NCBI GenBank assembly: GCA_001599755.1
Contig: BCHX01000008.1
Coordinates: 930,001 to 994,000, forward strand
Origin: Gliomastix tumulicola
Lineage: Eukaryota; Ascomycota; Sordariomycetes; Hypocreales; Bionectriaceae
Direction: 5' to 3'
DNA length: 64,000 nt
Below, one piece after another: positions 1 through 12,244 of this stretch. The position numbers and the translations under genes are program-made. Under the pieces are notes generated by a model. The model was given only the letters and a program-made list of their open reading frames with translations. It ran no database searches and was not told the origin of the DNA. How positions within the stretch are numbered: position 1 is the stretch's first letter; every line of letters begins with the position of its first letter.

Positions 1-31
1 GTCGGCCATCTCACTGTCCTCATCCTTCCTA

Positions 32-1629
32 TCAGGCTAAGGCTCTAGGTCGGTGGATGCCATACACCTGAATGGTGCCAACAACCGCCACAACGGCCAA
101 GAACCACCATCCAAGGGGTTCGAGCCCGCTCTTCTCGCCGAGGCTGATGCAGAGACCCATGATGACGGGACCAAGGGCTCGAGCTGCGGCGGCGGCAGTC
201 TGTGCGGTTCCGTTGATGAGCCCTAGCGTATCCTGGGACGGAGCAGCTTCGCTGAGCAGGATGGATGAGTCGTTGAAGGAGAAGACTGATGCGGTCGTCT
301 TCAGTAGTAATATCGCGATGACTGCCATGAGCTGCGGCCATCGCGGTGGGTCGGGGATGGCGACTATGTACGGCAGCAGGAGGTAGGTAACAGGGTAAAG
401 GAAGAGGCTGGCACGCATACAGGACAAGCTCCCGAAGCGACTATCGACGGGAGGAAAGAGAATGATCATGAGCGCGATGGAGAGTATCCCGGCGGATGAC
501 ATGAAGGTCGCCACTGTATTCGCCCCCAGTCCCAGACCTCCCGACATCCAGAAGGGGAATGTTGACTTCGCCTGTGGCGTGGCCAAGAAGACGGGGAATA
601 TTTGATCGAAGCAGATGGTATGCATTGCCATGATGGCGTAGTTGAGGATCAAATGGCAAACATTTGTAGACATAACGTCGCGTAGAGATCGTTTTCGCGT
701 CTCCCCCTGCTGGTCCCTTTCAGGCAGCAATGGAGATTCCTCCGAATTGGTTGACTCCTCTGGATCGACGGGCTTGGACCCTTTCTTGGGCAAGGTCTAC
801 CAGGCTCAGGCGTCAGTTGATCGAGTACAACAGATGGACAGAACAAGTACCAACCTCCTTCATGAATAATAGTGCTATCGAGAAGCTAATCAAACCAACA
901 ACTGCGATTACGAGGTTCGGGGCCGAATATGGGAAGCGCTCAAAGAGCCCATAGTAGCCTGCTTTGCACAGTCCCTTGTATTGAAAGCATGGCCTTGCAA
1001 GATAGCCACCAAGCAGCGGGCCCAGCACGTACCCGGTCTGGTACACGGTCTGGTTCCAAGCGAATGCGCGTGCTGTTGATATAATCAGAGCTAGAGCGCA
1101 AGCGAGACTACCACCGTCAGACATACCTCTATGCTGGGGCGTGTGGACGATATCGCCAATCATGGTCCGGACAATAACCACATTGCCGCTCAGAAGACCT
1201 GGGATCAGACGAAATAAGAGTACCGCGGCCTTGTTCTGTGCAAACGCAAGTCCGAACGAGCTAATGGTGATGGCAGCAAGACCACAGAGCATGGCCGGCC
1301 GACGGCCAATGTAGTCACTGATCCTGCCCCATGCAAGGTTCGTACCAAATTGGGCGAAGGAGTAGACCGAGTATACGATCGTGAGGAAGCTTGTGGCTTG
1401 TGCGTTGGAGAGCTCGGGGGCGATGTCTTTGATCATGAAAAACGCGTAGGGCGTGATGGAAGCCTGGGCGAGGGGCTCAACTAGGCGGCAGGCAACTGCA
1501 AAGAAAGAGAGCCAGAGTGTTAGCAGCCATTACTATGAGAGAGGGAGAACCTTGGATCTCACGTAGAATGGCCAGCTGTTTGAATGGGAAGTCATGGCCG
1601 GCGGCCTTCGAGTCTGGCGAGATAGCCAT
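32..1629 (-). CDS. MFS transporter, ZIFL/multidrug-exporter type
   Basis: Three exons in phase: 1629-1563, 1495-855 and 796-32, giving about 490 aa. The start is the first ATG before a PFKQLAIL segment that leads into the first membrane helix. The loop between helices 2 and 3 carries the MFS signature GRISDYIGRRP. A charged cytoplasmic loop with a short ESPLLP stretch separates the two six-helix halves, and the second half ends after a GWWFLAVVAVVG helix. Of the two introns, the second uses a GTTGGT donor, which is less usual but is the only in-frame choice I found. This branch (zinc-induced-facilitator-like, general substrate transporters) usually exports small molecules at the plasma or vacuolar membrane; the substrate cannot be read from sequence. 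It is divergent from the Zn2Cys6 regulator at 2606, so co-regulation is plausible. Confidence 0.85.
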
Positions 1630-2605
1630 CGTCGAGTTATGGGTTCGCTCTGGATTTGCACCTTATCTTGTGGCTTCGAGGCCATTATCTCAAGGACCCC
1701 CCAGGGGCAAACTACACGACCTTATTCTTATTATACCGGCAGCATTTCCCCGGGCGTGTCTGCGGTTGCCCGGTCTCGGCAGACCTTTCTGTGCCATCGC
1801 ATTCCGGCTGGTCAGGCACATCGGTGAGATCGCGCTCTCTAAAGGAAACGGAATGCGAGCTGTCCCCATCCTCCCCATGATGGTACTCTATCACTTCACA
1901 CCAAGAGGGTCTTACGAAGGATGTTGTTCACAGTGGGCTGGAGACCAGGGCATAAAATTGAGGGCTCGGGCCTCACCACGGCCAACGGTGGACATTACAA
2001 GAGGGGCCTACCAAACTCGTCTGTTGTATGGATAGTGACCAAGCCGGTGCAGATACTTCAGTACCAGTACAACGTCAACAGCATACTCGTGTACTCAGAA
2101 CTTCCAGCCGGACATAAGTCTCATGTGCATGACAGTCGAGGACAGGGTAGAGAACTCAAAACCTACTAGTAGTTAATTAGCATCAATCCACTGAATCCAC
2201 CTTATTATGGGGGTCAGAATGACCCTGAATTATTCGCACAGTGTCTATCTAACACCAAGCTGGACCTCGAGCACTGCACCCTGAGATCCAAGCAGTAAAG
2301 GTCTTGTTGCCGGAACATGGATCCGAAGCTATAGCCTGGATGGCTTATCGAGTTATCAGCAGACGAGTGACAAGCGGGACCTTGGAGGCGCCAGTCAGGG
2401 ATCAAGGAATGGCGAGCTAGCTACCCCCTCCTTCGCTCCAAGGTTGTGTGGCTCGGATTCCCCTGCCTTTCTTACCATGCTCGCATTCGACTTCCAACTA
2501 CATATGCCACGACTTTCACCTTAATTACATGACCCCAGAGACCCATCGATCCTCCGTTCACATCATACCACATCATCTGTTCCCAGTCTCACGAGGGTTC
2601 TCGAT
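1630..2605. promoter_or_regulatory. Shared divergent promoter region, MFS exporter / Zn2Cys6 regulator
   Basis: This stretch of about 1 kb separates two divergent start codons. A plus-strand open frame (1517-2035) crosses the MFS first exon and has no recognisable features, so I do not call it. CGG/CCG triplets, the half-sites bound by Zn2Cys6 proteins, are scattered here, but I see no clear spaced palindrome. The arrangement allows self-regulation by the neighbouring factor (inference). Confidence 0.4.
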
Positions 2606-4579
2606 ATGGGCCGTTCGAAACCAATGGGCCGTCATAGGCCGAAAGCCCGGACTGGGTGCTGGTCATGCAAGGGTAAGCCCTCTAGCCCTTATTGCTGAAA
2701 CGTGTTATCCGTGCCGTGGCGGTTATGAAAGCTGATGAGTCGAGCCCCTCCAGGAAGAAAGGTGAAGTGCTCAGAGGAACTGCCCAAATGCCGAGCATGC
2801 GTGCGGCTTGGACTCGCATGCGAGTATTCACTCCGCCTGAAGTGGTCGAGCCCCAACGAGTTCATGGAGGATGAGGAAGTCCTTCACGTGTCGAGGTCCC
2901 ACCGACTATCTGGAACGCTGGGTCCGCCTCAGGCGCCGCCCGCTGAAAAGCGAGGCCGGGGTCAGAACTGGCATTTCATCCACTTCGGGCTGCATGACTT
3001 CGATGGCGACTGTGTTGATCTGGACCGGGAGGAAATGGAGTTCCTCGACACTCCGCAGCCTCCACTGACAGATCCGAGCCCTTTGACAAATTGGCTGCTG
3101 TCGTCGCCGGAGTCTGAATGCCCGAGCCTAGTCTACGAGCCGTCTTGGTTCCCCCCGTTGGAGCAGAGCTCCTCATTGGACGAGGTGCTGTTCATGTATT
3201 GTGCGTGGTGCCGCTTCCTCCTATCTGAGAGATGCCAACTAACTCACTCGGATTCAGATGCCCTGGAAATCATCAACAAATGCACCATGTACGATGACTC
3301 CGCCAATGGTTTCCGAACCATCGTCATACCCATGTCCGTCAACAATCCTGCAGTCATGCACTCGATCCTTGCCGTGGCCGCCCTTTACCAGCAGAACGTC
3401 GACCCGAGCTACAGGATCTTGGCAATGGAGCAGAAGGAGAAGGCCCTCGTGCACGTCCGACGCTGCTTTACGTCCGATACTCACCAGGACTACATCCAAG
3501 AGGAGCTCATCACCACGGCCATCATGCTCTGCGTCTTCGAGATCAAAGACGGGTCTGGCCCCAACTGGAACAAGCATCTCGAGGGGGGCCGCTCCATCCT
3601 CCGGGCCAAAGTCCCTGGCCGTGGTAGCCACTCCTGGGGTACGGGTATCGCGTGGTGGGCGAATAAGTTCTTCGCTTATCAGGCCGTCAACGGGGCCGCG
3701 TCGTCTCTTGCAGAGGACCCGCAGACAGAGATACTCGCAGTTCCAGAGCTGTGGTTGAGCCAGGGGCTTGAGATCCAGGTACGTACAGAGCCCTATTGGT
3801 ATTACAGGGCCCACTGGCTGATATCAAACAGGAGATAGACGGCTTCATGGGTTGCTCAAGCGAGCTGATGGCACTAACGGCTGAAGTCATTACTGCTGCT
3901 CGTCGATGCCAGATCTACCCTGACAAAGAGCGATCCTCAACGTCCTATCTCGAGAGCCTCGAGCGCCGGCTCCATATGGTTTCCCAGTCCTGCTCACATA
4001 TCTCGCTGATTCTCGGCGAGTCGTACCCACTCAAAAGCCTGGTAGAGTCGTTCTTGATGCAGCCTGAAGTTCTTGTCAGATCCAAAATCCTGGTTCTCAC
4101 TGCGGAGGCTCGACGCCAAGCATCACTTCTACTGCTCTGCGTCGGCGTCAGAGGCTTCTGTACTTCACGTACCGAGGTCCGTGTCAGGGTGGCGAATTGC
4201 CTCTTATGCCTCTCTGCTGTATCGCAGCTGATGTCGGCCGAGGATGCCCCGCTCTGGGGCATGACGCCTATCATCTGGCCCCTGTTCATGGCAGGATCGT
4301 GCGTAACGACAGAGAGCCAGAGAATACAGGTGATGGAGATGTTTGAGAATCTCAAGAGATCCAAGTGTCTAGGGGTAAGTCTTTGCGAGGCAGCGTGCCC
4401 TTCATCATCCTCTTCTCACTCGAATATCACTAACGAAAAGACAGAATGTCCAGCGTGCGTTGCATGTCATTAAGTCTATGTGGAAGCGCAATGACACCAC
4501 GCAATTGGGTGTTTCTTATTTAGAGACATGGAAATTGTACATGGATCCGGAGTCCAAATGGCCACTCAGCCTGGGCTGA
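2606..4579 (+). CDS. Zn2Cys6 fungal transcription factor
   Basis: Exons 2606-2672, 2754-3778, 3832-4374 and 4445-4579 join in phase to about 589 aa. The first intron splits the zinc cluster. Joined, it reads C-x2-C-x6-C then C-x2-C-x6-C (residues about 19-46), preceded by a basic stretch. The remainder resembles the fungal-specific factor C-terminal domain (Fungal_trans_2 type): an AVMHSILAVAALY helix, then EKALVHVRRC and TAIMLCVFEI helices. For the third exon I chose the acceptor at 3831, giving a 53-base intron with a CTGAT branch site, over one at 3807 that would leave an implausible 29-base intron. It sits between two transporters and close to the oxoprolinase, so it is the natural candidate pathway regulator. 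Target genes are inferred. Confidence 0.9.
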
Positions 4580-4863
4580 GGTGAAAGGGCTAGCTTATCC
4601 ATCGTGTGATAGTTTTTCCCTTATGATAGCAGGCTCTGGGTAGCAGGCACAGAAGCAGTCATGGTTTTCAAGTCTTTATGATATCAACCTTTCTTGATCC
4701 CTCCTAAAACTGCCACCCAATGTGTACTTGTGTCGGATCATCAACTCCCAACACCAACGGTAAAAATCTCGCTTCCCTTGTCCAGCCACAAGCCCTCTCC
4801 AAAAAGTTCAAAGCCATCCCAACTCCACAAAGTCCAACTAGTACTCGATAGCGTTGTAAAGGA

Positions 4864-6929
4864 TTAGTGAGTGTAGACAAAGGTCTTGTTCTCCTTGTCC
4901 GTCAGGTCAAGGAACTCCACTGATTCGCCCGCAACTTCTTCTCTCTCAGCTCGGCGAGACCGGTTAAGCAGCCAGTAGGAAGCACCAAGACCAAGTGCCA
5001 AGGCAATACAGACACAGTAACAGACGAGCATGGCTGCGATGCCACCAGTGTACCCCGGCGCTTGCTTGGCGATAAACGTTTGGGGACCTTTGACGATGAG
5101 TCAGCGGGTGACGAATCAGGGAAAGGCGAAAGGCTGTCACGTACCGATGATATTGCCAATCGCGTAGGCCAGGTACATAAGATAAGAAATGGTGACCTCT
5201 GGGTAGAGGGGTTAGTGAGTCTTGTTCTTTCAGAATTGGAGGGGGACATTGAGTACGGACTCTTTGTGTGGCCAGCAGTGTTGGCCTGATAAATCGAAAG
5301 TGAGATCATGTAACCAGCATAGAAGGTGTAGATCAAGTAGACACCAGCGAGACGGGCTCCAGTGGCGGTCAAGGGAAACACTAAGACATGGCGTGTTAGA
5401 GGAATAGTGATTCAGGTTGTCTTCACTCCATGGGCTAAAGGAAGCGTACCGATGTTGAGAACGGTCCCAAGAACGGGAACTAGCAGGACGATTGCCATGA
5501 TGAGAGTACGGAATCTTGTTGTGCGGGAAGCAAATACACTTGCAATCAAAGCAGCTATAGTAGAGAAGGCACCTAAGATCCTCAGTTAGCATCTCGACTA
5601 CAAAAAGAACATCATGAGCGACCCATGGCTTACCAGTCGGAATCTGTAGAAGAGTTGTGGTATGCTTGGAAAAGCCGAGAGTCTTGATGACTAGGCCGTT
5701 GAAGGTGTTGAGGCCGCCATTAGGGATGGTGACGCCAATAACGTAGAAGAAGAGAACCCAAGTCCGGTAATCAGAAACACACTCCTGGAACTGATACCAC
5801 TTCCAGACTTTGTTCTCGATACCAGTCTTGTTCTCGCTCACGCGCCGGATGACCATCGCCTTCTCCCGCTCGGTCAACCAGCGGGCGTTTCCGGGATTGT
5901 CCGGAAGGTAGAAGAAAGCAAAGACTGCCCAGCAGACGGTGACACCACCGAGCACGATGAAGAGCCAGCGCCAGCTCTCGATGGCCGTTGCCTTGACGGG
6001 GATGAATCCGATGCCGTAGCCGATGAGGCCGTTGATCACTGAGGAGTAGGCGCCGAAGGTGATGGTGTTGCGCACGGGCTGCTCAGACTTTTTGTAAAAC
6101 ATGGTGTAGCTATCGAGTCGAGTCTCTGTCAGCCGACTGCGCGTGATAAATGAGGGGATGAACTGACATGAGGGTAATAGCTGGAGTAGAACACGCCTCG
6201 AAAGCACCGAGGAGGAATCGACAGGCTATTTCAAAGAGTTAGAAGGTGCCGTTTTCTTCATTGAAATGGAATGCGACTTACCGGCCATGCCAGCAAAGTT
6301 GTGGCAGGAAGCCATCACCATCTGGATGGCGCCCCACAGGAAAACATTGACAGCGTAGTACTTGACAGAGTTAGACGAGATAACTTGATGACGAAGTGAC
6401 AGGGGGAAGCTGGGCTCACCTTTCCGATGGGCAGACGATGCATCAGGTAAGACGTAGGTATGATAGCGAAAAGACCACCGAAGTAAATGATGCTAGACGA
6501 ACACATGCGTCAGATGGATTCAATATCAGAACGACTGACCCAGGCCAATGTAGTCTTACCTTCCAATCCAAGAGAACTCGGAGCCCTGAAGCTTGAGGTC
6601 GTCTTGGAGACCATAGATGGCGGCCGTAGAGACCGACACTTTGTCCACGCCGTTCAAAGTGGCACAGAGGGCCAGCTGTAACCAATTAGCCTCACTTAAC
6701 CCAATACACAGTGACTGTAAGCCCTTACAGCAGGGATCAAATGCCAGTCAATCTTCCACCGGAGCTTGCGGTCCTCCTCTTCGGTGAAGATCTCATTCTC
6801 GTAGGCGGCCGTCTCCGCAAGAATCTTGTTGGCAACATCGTACTGCGACGAGATGAGCTTTGGGTCGCTGGTTACGACCTCGCTCGCGGGCGGCTGCTTT
6901 GCAGATTGCTCAATGTCGGTGGAAGCCAT
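4864..6929 (-). CDS. MFS anion:cation symporter, Dal5 (allantoate permease) family
   Basis: Ten exons in phase: 6929-6729, 6675-6560, 6492-6420, 6360-6282, 6225-6168, 6109-5634, 5572-5450, 5380-5261, 5198-5145 and 5087-4864. The product is about 507 aa, the usual length for this family. The N-terminus has the charged stretch EEEDRKLRWKIDWHLIP seen before helix 1 in Dal5-like permeases, and the C-terminus ends in DLTDKEN plus a short aromatic tail, another family hallmark. The segment ACRFLLGAFEA is the helix 4-5 signature. Family members import allantoate, ureidosuccinate, nicotinate, dipeptides and other organic anions across the plasma membrane. It is divergent from the fused 5-oxoprolinase at 7675, so uptake of pyroglutamate, a hydantoin or a related lactam is the likely job (inference). 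Confidence 0.92.
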
Positions 6930-7674
6930 GGTGAGAGGCTCAAACGGTTGATGCTGGTCGGGAATATGGCCAATGAACTGACGCCAATCTGCCTGCCTGA
7001 GTATCGTGAATAACCCAGAGACGTGGCGACGATATCGACTTTATGCTGAGTCTCGATTCCTGTCCAAGAAGCTAAGGAGCCGCTGGACTGGGCTATTCAA
7101 TGTTTGTATTGGGATTGCCAATGTCACGAGCCTTATCGTCGGGGTAGTCCCTCGACGCTCGCTTCCCCCACACACCCCAGGAAGTTCTCGACCCAGTTGC
7201 TCGGATTCCCATGCCATGTTTGGGCCATGTTATCTTTTAGCGGTTAGCCGACTTCGCGCGGTAAGCTCGAGTCATGGTCCTGCGCCAAGCTCGGGTTTGA
7301 CGGCCTCTTATCCACGGACTAGCAAGGAAACAAGAGTTGATCCATGACTCCGGTGGAGATGAGTCTGGTCTAAGAGGGACGCACTGTGCTGAACCCCGCG
7401 CACTAAGTTGGTTGACAAGGTTCAGGATTCAACATTGATCAGTTGATTTCTGAGACGGGTATGTGAATGCGAGCTCTCGGACCCCCACATTGTCCGAGGG
7501 GTGAAGCTCTTCTGATCATGGTCTCCGAGCCGAAGTCGGCTGCTGTGTAGAAGCATCGGATCATGAACGTGATATAAGACGAATGAGGACAAGAAGGTGT
7601 TACAGCAAGAGAGTGCTCATCAGAAGTCGACGACGTTCCATCGACAAAGCCATCGTCTGGCTTTACACAACAAC
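6930..7674. promoter_or_regulatory. Shared divergent promoter, permease / 5-oxoprolinase, with GATA motifs
   Basis: About 745 bases lie between the two start codons. CTTATC (GATAAG on the other strand) occurs at 7132-7137 and 7307-7312. GATAAG is the core site of AreA/NIT2-type GATA factors that switch on use of secondary nitrogen sources, which would fit a permease and an amidohydrolase-like enzyme. Two sites in 745 bases is only weak evidence. Confidence 0.4.
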
Positions 7675-10600
7675 ATGCCATCCAGATCAGGAATTCGCAT
7701 CGCGATCGGTGAGTGACAATGAGAGTTCTGCTCATCGGAATGCTCGATGATGGGCCTGACTAATCGTTGCTATTGAAACTACCAGACCGCGGCGGCACCT
7801 TCACGGATATCATCGCCACAGGTGTCCCAGGTCACGATGCTGTAGTACTCAAGCTCCTCTCTGAGGACCCGGGCAACTACCGCGATGCTCCCATCGAGGG
7901 CATCCGCCGCATTCTGTCCATGGCACAGGGAGCAGACACCCCACGCGGTGCGCTCTTGGACACCTCGATGATCGAGAGCATCCGCATGGGCACCACCGTC
8001 GCGACGAATGCTCTCCTCCAACGAAAGGGTGCTCGGTGTGCCCTCGTGACCACGGCTGGTTTCAGGGATCTCCTCGCCATTGGCACGCAGTCACGACCCG
8101 ATATCTTTCAGATTGCGGTCAAGAAGCCCGACATGCTATATGAGAAGGTCGTTGAAGTGTCTGAACGCATCACTCTAGAAAGCTTCAGCGAGAATCGGAG
8201 ACCGGATGACGCAGCCTTACAAAATGCGTTGGAGAGTGATCCAGATCTCGTGAAGTGCGAGAGCGGAGATGTGATCCGAATCCTACAGAGAATTGGTATA
8301 GCTCCCTGCTTTATGATGAAACCTTTCTAGAGCTAACCGACATTATTAGACGAGGATAAAGTCGCTGCCGATCTCCAGGCATTATTTGACGACGGGGTCA
8401 GGTCAATAGCCATCGCCTTCGCTCACAGCTATCTCTATCCCGACCACGAAAAGGCTGTCGCTCGGATCGCTGCAAAGATTGGCTTCAGCTTTTGCTCACT
8501 GTCTTCCGAGCTGAGCCCATCGATCAAGCTGGTCAGCCGAGGTCTTAGTGCCACTGCCGATGCATATCTCACGCCAGAGACCAAGAAGTACATTGACGGC
8601 TTCCGGAGTGGATTTGGAGGAGGTCTTGAGGGCCAAGGTGCTGCCCAGTGCGACTTCATGATGAGCGATGGTGGTTTGACCAGCTGGAAGAGGTACGCTC
8701 GCACAAGCATCCTGGTATAACCAGGCTCTTCTCTCATTGACGGTGTTACAGCTTCTCTGGCGTCAAGGCTATCTTGAGTGGCCCGGCAGGCGGCTATGTC
8801 GGCTTTGCGAGGACATCATACTCCCCATCTGATGGCCGCCCCGTCATTGGCTTCGATATGGGCGGCACGAGCACAGACGTATCGCGCTTTGGCGGAACTT
8901 TTGAACACATCTTCGAGAGTACCACTGCCGGCGTGACACTGCAAGCGCCACAGCTTGACATCAACACGGTTGCTGCTGGGGGTGGTTCTATTCTTGAGTG
9001 CCGAAATGGCCTCTTCTACGTTGGACCTGATAGTGCTGGCGCTCACCCTGGTCCGGCTTGCTATCGGTATGAGGCCCAAAGTCCCAGCCGTCGATGATTG
9101 CTCTACTGACTGTCCGTTCTCAAATAGCAAGGGGGGTCCCTTGGCTGTCACAGACGCCAACCTGATTCTGGGCAGGCTGCTGCCGCAGTACTTCCCTGCC
9201 ATCTTCGGACCAAACGAAAACGAGCCACTAGACATTGAGGCCACTCGCAAGAGCTTCGAATCCATGGCTAGACAGGTCAAGGAGGAAACAGGGAAAGATA
9301 TGTCTGTCGAGGATATCGCGCTTGGGTAAGTGGCTCTTATGTAACAGCACACCTGTTCTTGAGCTAAAAAGGCATAGCTTCATCGACGTCGCGAATGAGA
9401 CGATGGCACGTCCTATTCGTGCCCTGACGCAAGCCCGTGGCTATGAACCTTCAGTCCATCGTCTTGCCGTGTTTGGTGGCGCCGGTGGACAGCACGCCTG
9501 CGATATGGCTGGCCTTCTCGGCATCAAGTCCGTCATCATCCACAAATACTCGAGTATCCTCTCCGCGTACGGCATGGATCTGGCTGAGCTCACTGACGAG
9601 CTCTCCACCCCTACATCCGAGGTCTACAGCAGCCAGTCCGCGGAAACTTTACTGCTTCGCGCTGAGGACTTGAAGTCCAGAGTCATCGCAAAGATTCACG
9701 GCCAGGGTGTCCCCGAATCTATGATCGACACGGATGTATACTTCAGCATGCGGCTGAAGGGGACGGATACGAACTTGATGATTCGTCAGCCCCACGATGG
9801 TGACTTCGCAGGCACCTTCATGACAGAGTTCAAGAGGGAGTTTGGCTACGTCCCGGATCAGAAGATCATCCTCGTGGATGCTGTTCGTGTTCGAGGGAGC
9901 AGCAAGACCCAGTCAGGCGATGCTCTTACGCCTTTCGCAGAGCTGAAGTCCATCGTCGAGGGGTCCCTTTCACTGAGCGCTCCTCATTCCGAAGTGACCT
10001 CACCCGTGTACTTCAAGAAACGTGGATGGCTACAGTCACCTATCTTCAACTTGAATGACCTCGAATCTGGTGCGCAAATAAAGGTACCTCCTCGGTCTCG
10101 TCAGTGGAAACCCCTAAAGACAGCACGACTACTAACCAAGAAACTTTTAGGGGCCGGCTATGATCATCGACAAGACCCAGACGCTTCTGATTCAGCCTGA
10201 GTGCATCGCTACAGTCCTATCGCGCCACGTCGTCATCGACATTGCAGACGAGAAAGTGGCAGAGGCCGGCTCCGACTCAATCACGCCTCGGGTCGTTGAT
10301 CCCGTCCTGCTCTCCGTATTCGGCCATCGTTTCATGAGCATTGCTGAGCAGGTAAATACTTTCTGACGCTCCCGTCTCCTAGAATTTCAGGTACTAATCA
10401 CAGACAATATGGCAGATGGGCCACACATTGCAGAAGACGTGTGTTTCAGTTGCCATCAAGGAGAGGCTTGACTTCAGCTGCGCGCTTTTCGACGCAAACG
10501 GCGGTCTCTGCGCGAACGCACCTCATGTCCCGTGAGTAGACTTAGACTCAAAGCTTCTTTAATGCTTTCAGTCACATGCTGACTCTGATAGGGTCCATTT

Positions 10601-12244
10601 GGGAAGCATGCAAGGAAGCGTCCGTTTCCAGCACATGATGCACTCAAAGTCGTTAAAGCCAGGCGACGTCCTAGTCACCAACCATCCCCAAGCCGGTGGA
10701 GTATGAATTCTTTGCCCAGTTAGTTATTTATGGCACGCCTCGTACTGACACGTCCCTCCAGACCCATCTGCCCGATATCACAGTTATCTCACCGGCGTTT
10801 GATGCCGATGGCAAAAACATTCTCTTCTACGTAGCCTCGAGGGCGCACCATTTAGACATCGGCGGTCTAGGTGGCAACTCAATGCACCCAGATGCCAAGG
10901 AACTCTGGGAAGAGGGAGCCGCCATCGAATCCTTCAAGCTGATCTCTGAGGGCAAATGGAACGAGGAGGGTATCGTCAAGATTCTGACGGAGGAACCAGC
11001 GCAATATCCCGGTTGCTATGGATCCAGACACCTCGACGACAATCTGTCAGATCTCAGAGCACAAGTAGCTGCCAATGCTCGCGGGACGCACCTGATCACG
11101 GAGCTGATTGGTGAGTATGGAGAAGAGACGGTCCAGTTCTACATGAGCGCCATTCAGGCGACCACAGAAGCTTCAGTGCGGCAACTTCTGAAGGATACAG
11201 CCGCTCGCATGGGGCCTGTGCTAGAGGCTGAAGATTTCTTCGATGATGGGAGCAGGTTCTATCTGAAGGTCACGATCACCCCTGAGGACGGGAGTGCTGA
11301 TTTCGACTTCACTGGAACGGGTCCGCAGATTCACGGTGAGTGAACCTACGCTTCATTTCAGTGCCCGCCTATAGACCGTAACATGCTAACCACCTACCAA
11401 AGGCAACGCCAATGCTCCTCCCTCAATCACCATGTCAGCCATTATCTACACCCTCCGTCTACTCATCGCCACGGACATTCCCATGAACCAGGGAGTTCTC
11501 GCGCCAATCACAATCCACACCCCGCCAGGCACAGTCATCAACCCAACAGCAGACGCAGCCGTCTCCACGGGCAACGCCCTCACCTCTCAGCGTCTCGTAG
11601 ACGTCATCCTCAAGGCCTTCGAGGCGTCCGCCGGCTCCCAGGGCTGCATGGGCTGCACCTCCATGTTCGGCGGTCCCCGCGAGGACGGCGGTTTCGACTA
11701 CGCCTACGGAGAGACCATCTGCGGAGGCAATGGCGCGGGCCCGACCTGGCACGGCTCCGAGATCCCGACGCAGGTGCACATGACGAACACGAGGGCGACG
11801 GACGTCGAGGTGCTCGAGAAGAGATATCCGCTCATCCTGCGCGAGTTCTCTGTCCGCCGCGGCAGCGGAGGGAAAGGTCTTCATCGGGGTGGCAACGGCG
11901 CGAAGAGGGTTTTCGAGGCGCGTGAGCCGCTTTACTTCTCTTTCATGTCGGAGAGACGGACGATCCCTCCCTACGGTCTCGCTGGTGGTGATCCGGGGCA
12001 GCGTGGCTTGAATCTTCGCGTTAAGAAGTCAATAGCCGGCGGGTTCACCACAGTGAATCTCGGACCCAGAAGTAACTTCGTCCTTCAACCAGGGGAGCAG
12101 TTTGTCATCAACACGCCCGGAGGTGGTGGATGGGGCAAGGAAGGCATAAGCCCGGAAGCCATACCGAAAAGCGAGGGCAGAGTTACTTACGGGAGGGCGG
12201 CTGGTTCTGTCACGGCCTTCAAAGAGCTACAAGACGGGCAGTAA
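7675..12244 (+). CDS. 5-oxoprolinase / hydantoinase A+B fusion protein
   Basis: Eleven exons in phase: 7675-7708, 7786-8295, 8350-8692, 8752-9066, 9128-9325, 9378-10083, 10151-10351, 10416-10531, 10592-10700, 10762-11335 and 11403-12244. The product is about 1315 aa, near the usual size of eukaryotic 5-oxoprolinases. The N-terminal half is HyuA-like: DRGGTFTDI at residues about 12-20, then GTTVATNALL, MGGTSTDVS and FGGAGGQHACDMA, which form the actin-like ATP-binding fold. The C-terminal half is HyuB-like: GSMQGSVRFQ, NHPQAGGTHLPDITV and a glycine-rich TICGGNGAGP segment. KLLSEDPGNYRDAPIEGIRRIL-type spacing near the start is characteristic of 5-oxoprolinases rather than bacterial hydantoinases. 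The expected reaction is ATP-dependent ring opening of 5-oxo-L-proline to glutamate in the cytosol. A related lactam or hydantoin substrate remains possible, given the dedicated permease next door. Confidence 0.9.

Noticed and set aside
1517..2035. A 172-codon plus frame in the divergent promoter
   Set aside because: It overlaps the first exon of the MFS gene on the other strand and shows no motif or good start context.
3779..3807. A 29-base intron in the Zn2Cys6 gene
   Set aside because: Too short for a fungal intron; the acceptor at 3831 gives a normal 53-base intron with a branch site and keeps frame.
7767..12244. Several separate genes (HyuA-like and HyuB-like) instead of one
   Set aside because: All intron phases match through the junction region 10151-10761 and no stop or new start separates the halves, as in other eukaryotic 5-oxoprolinases.
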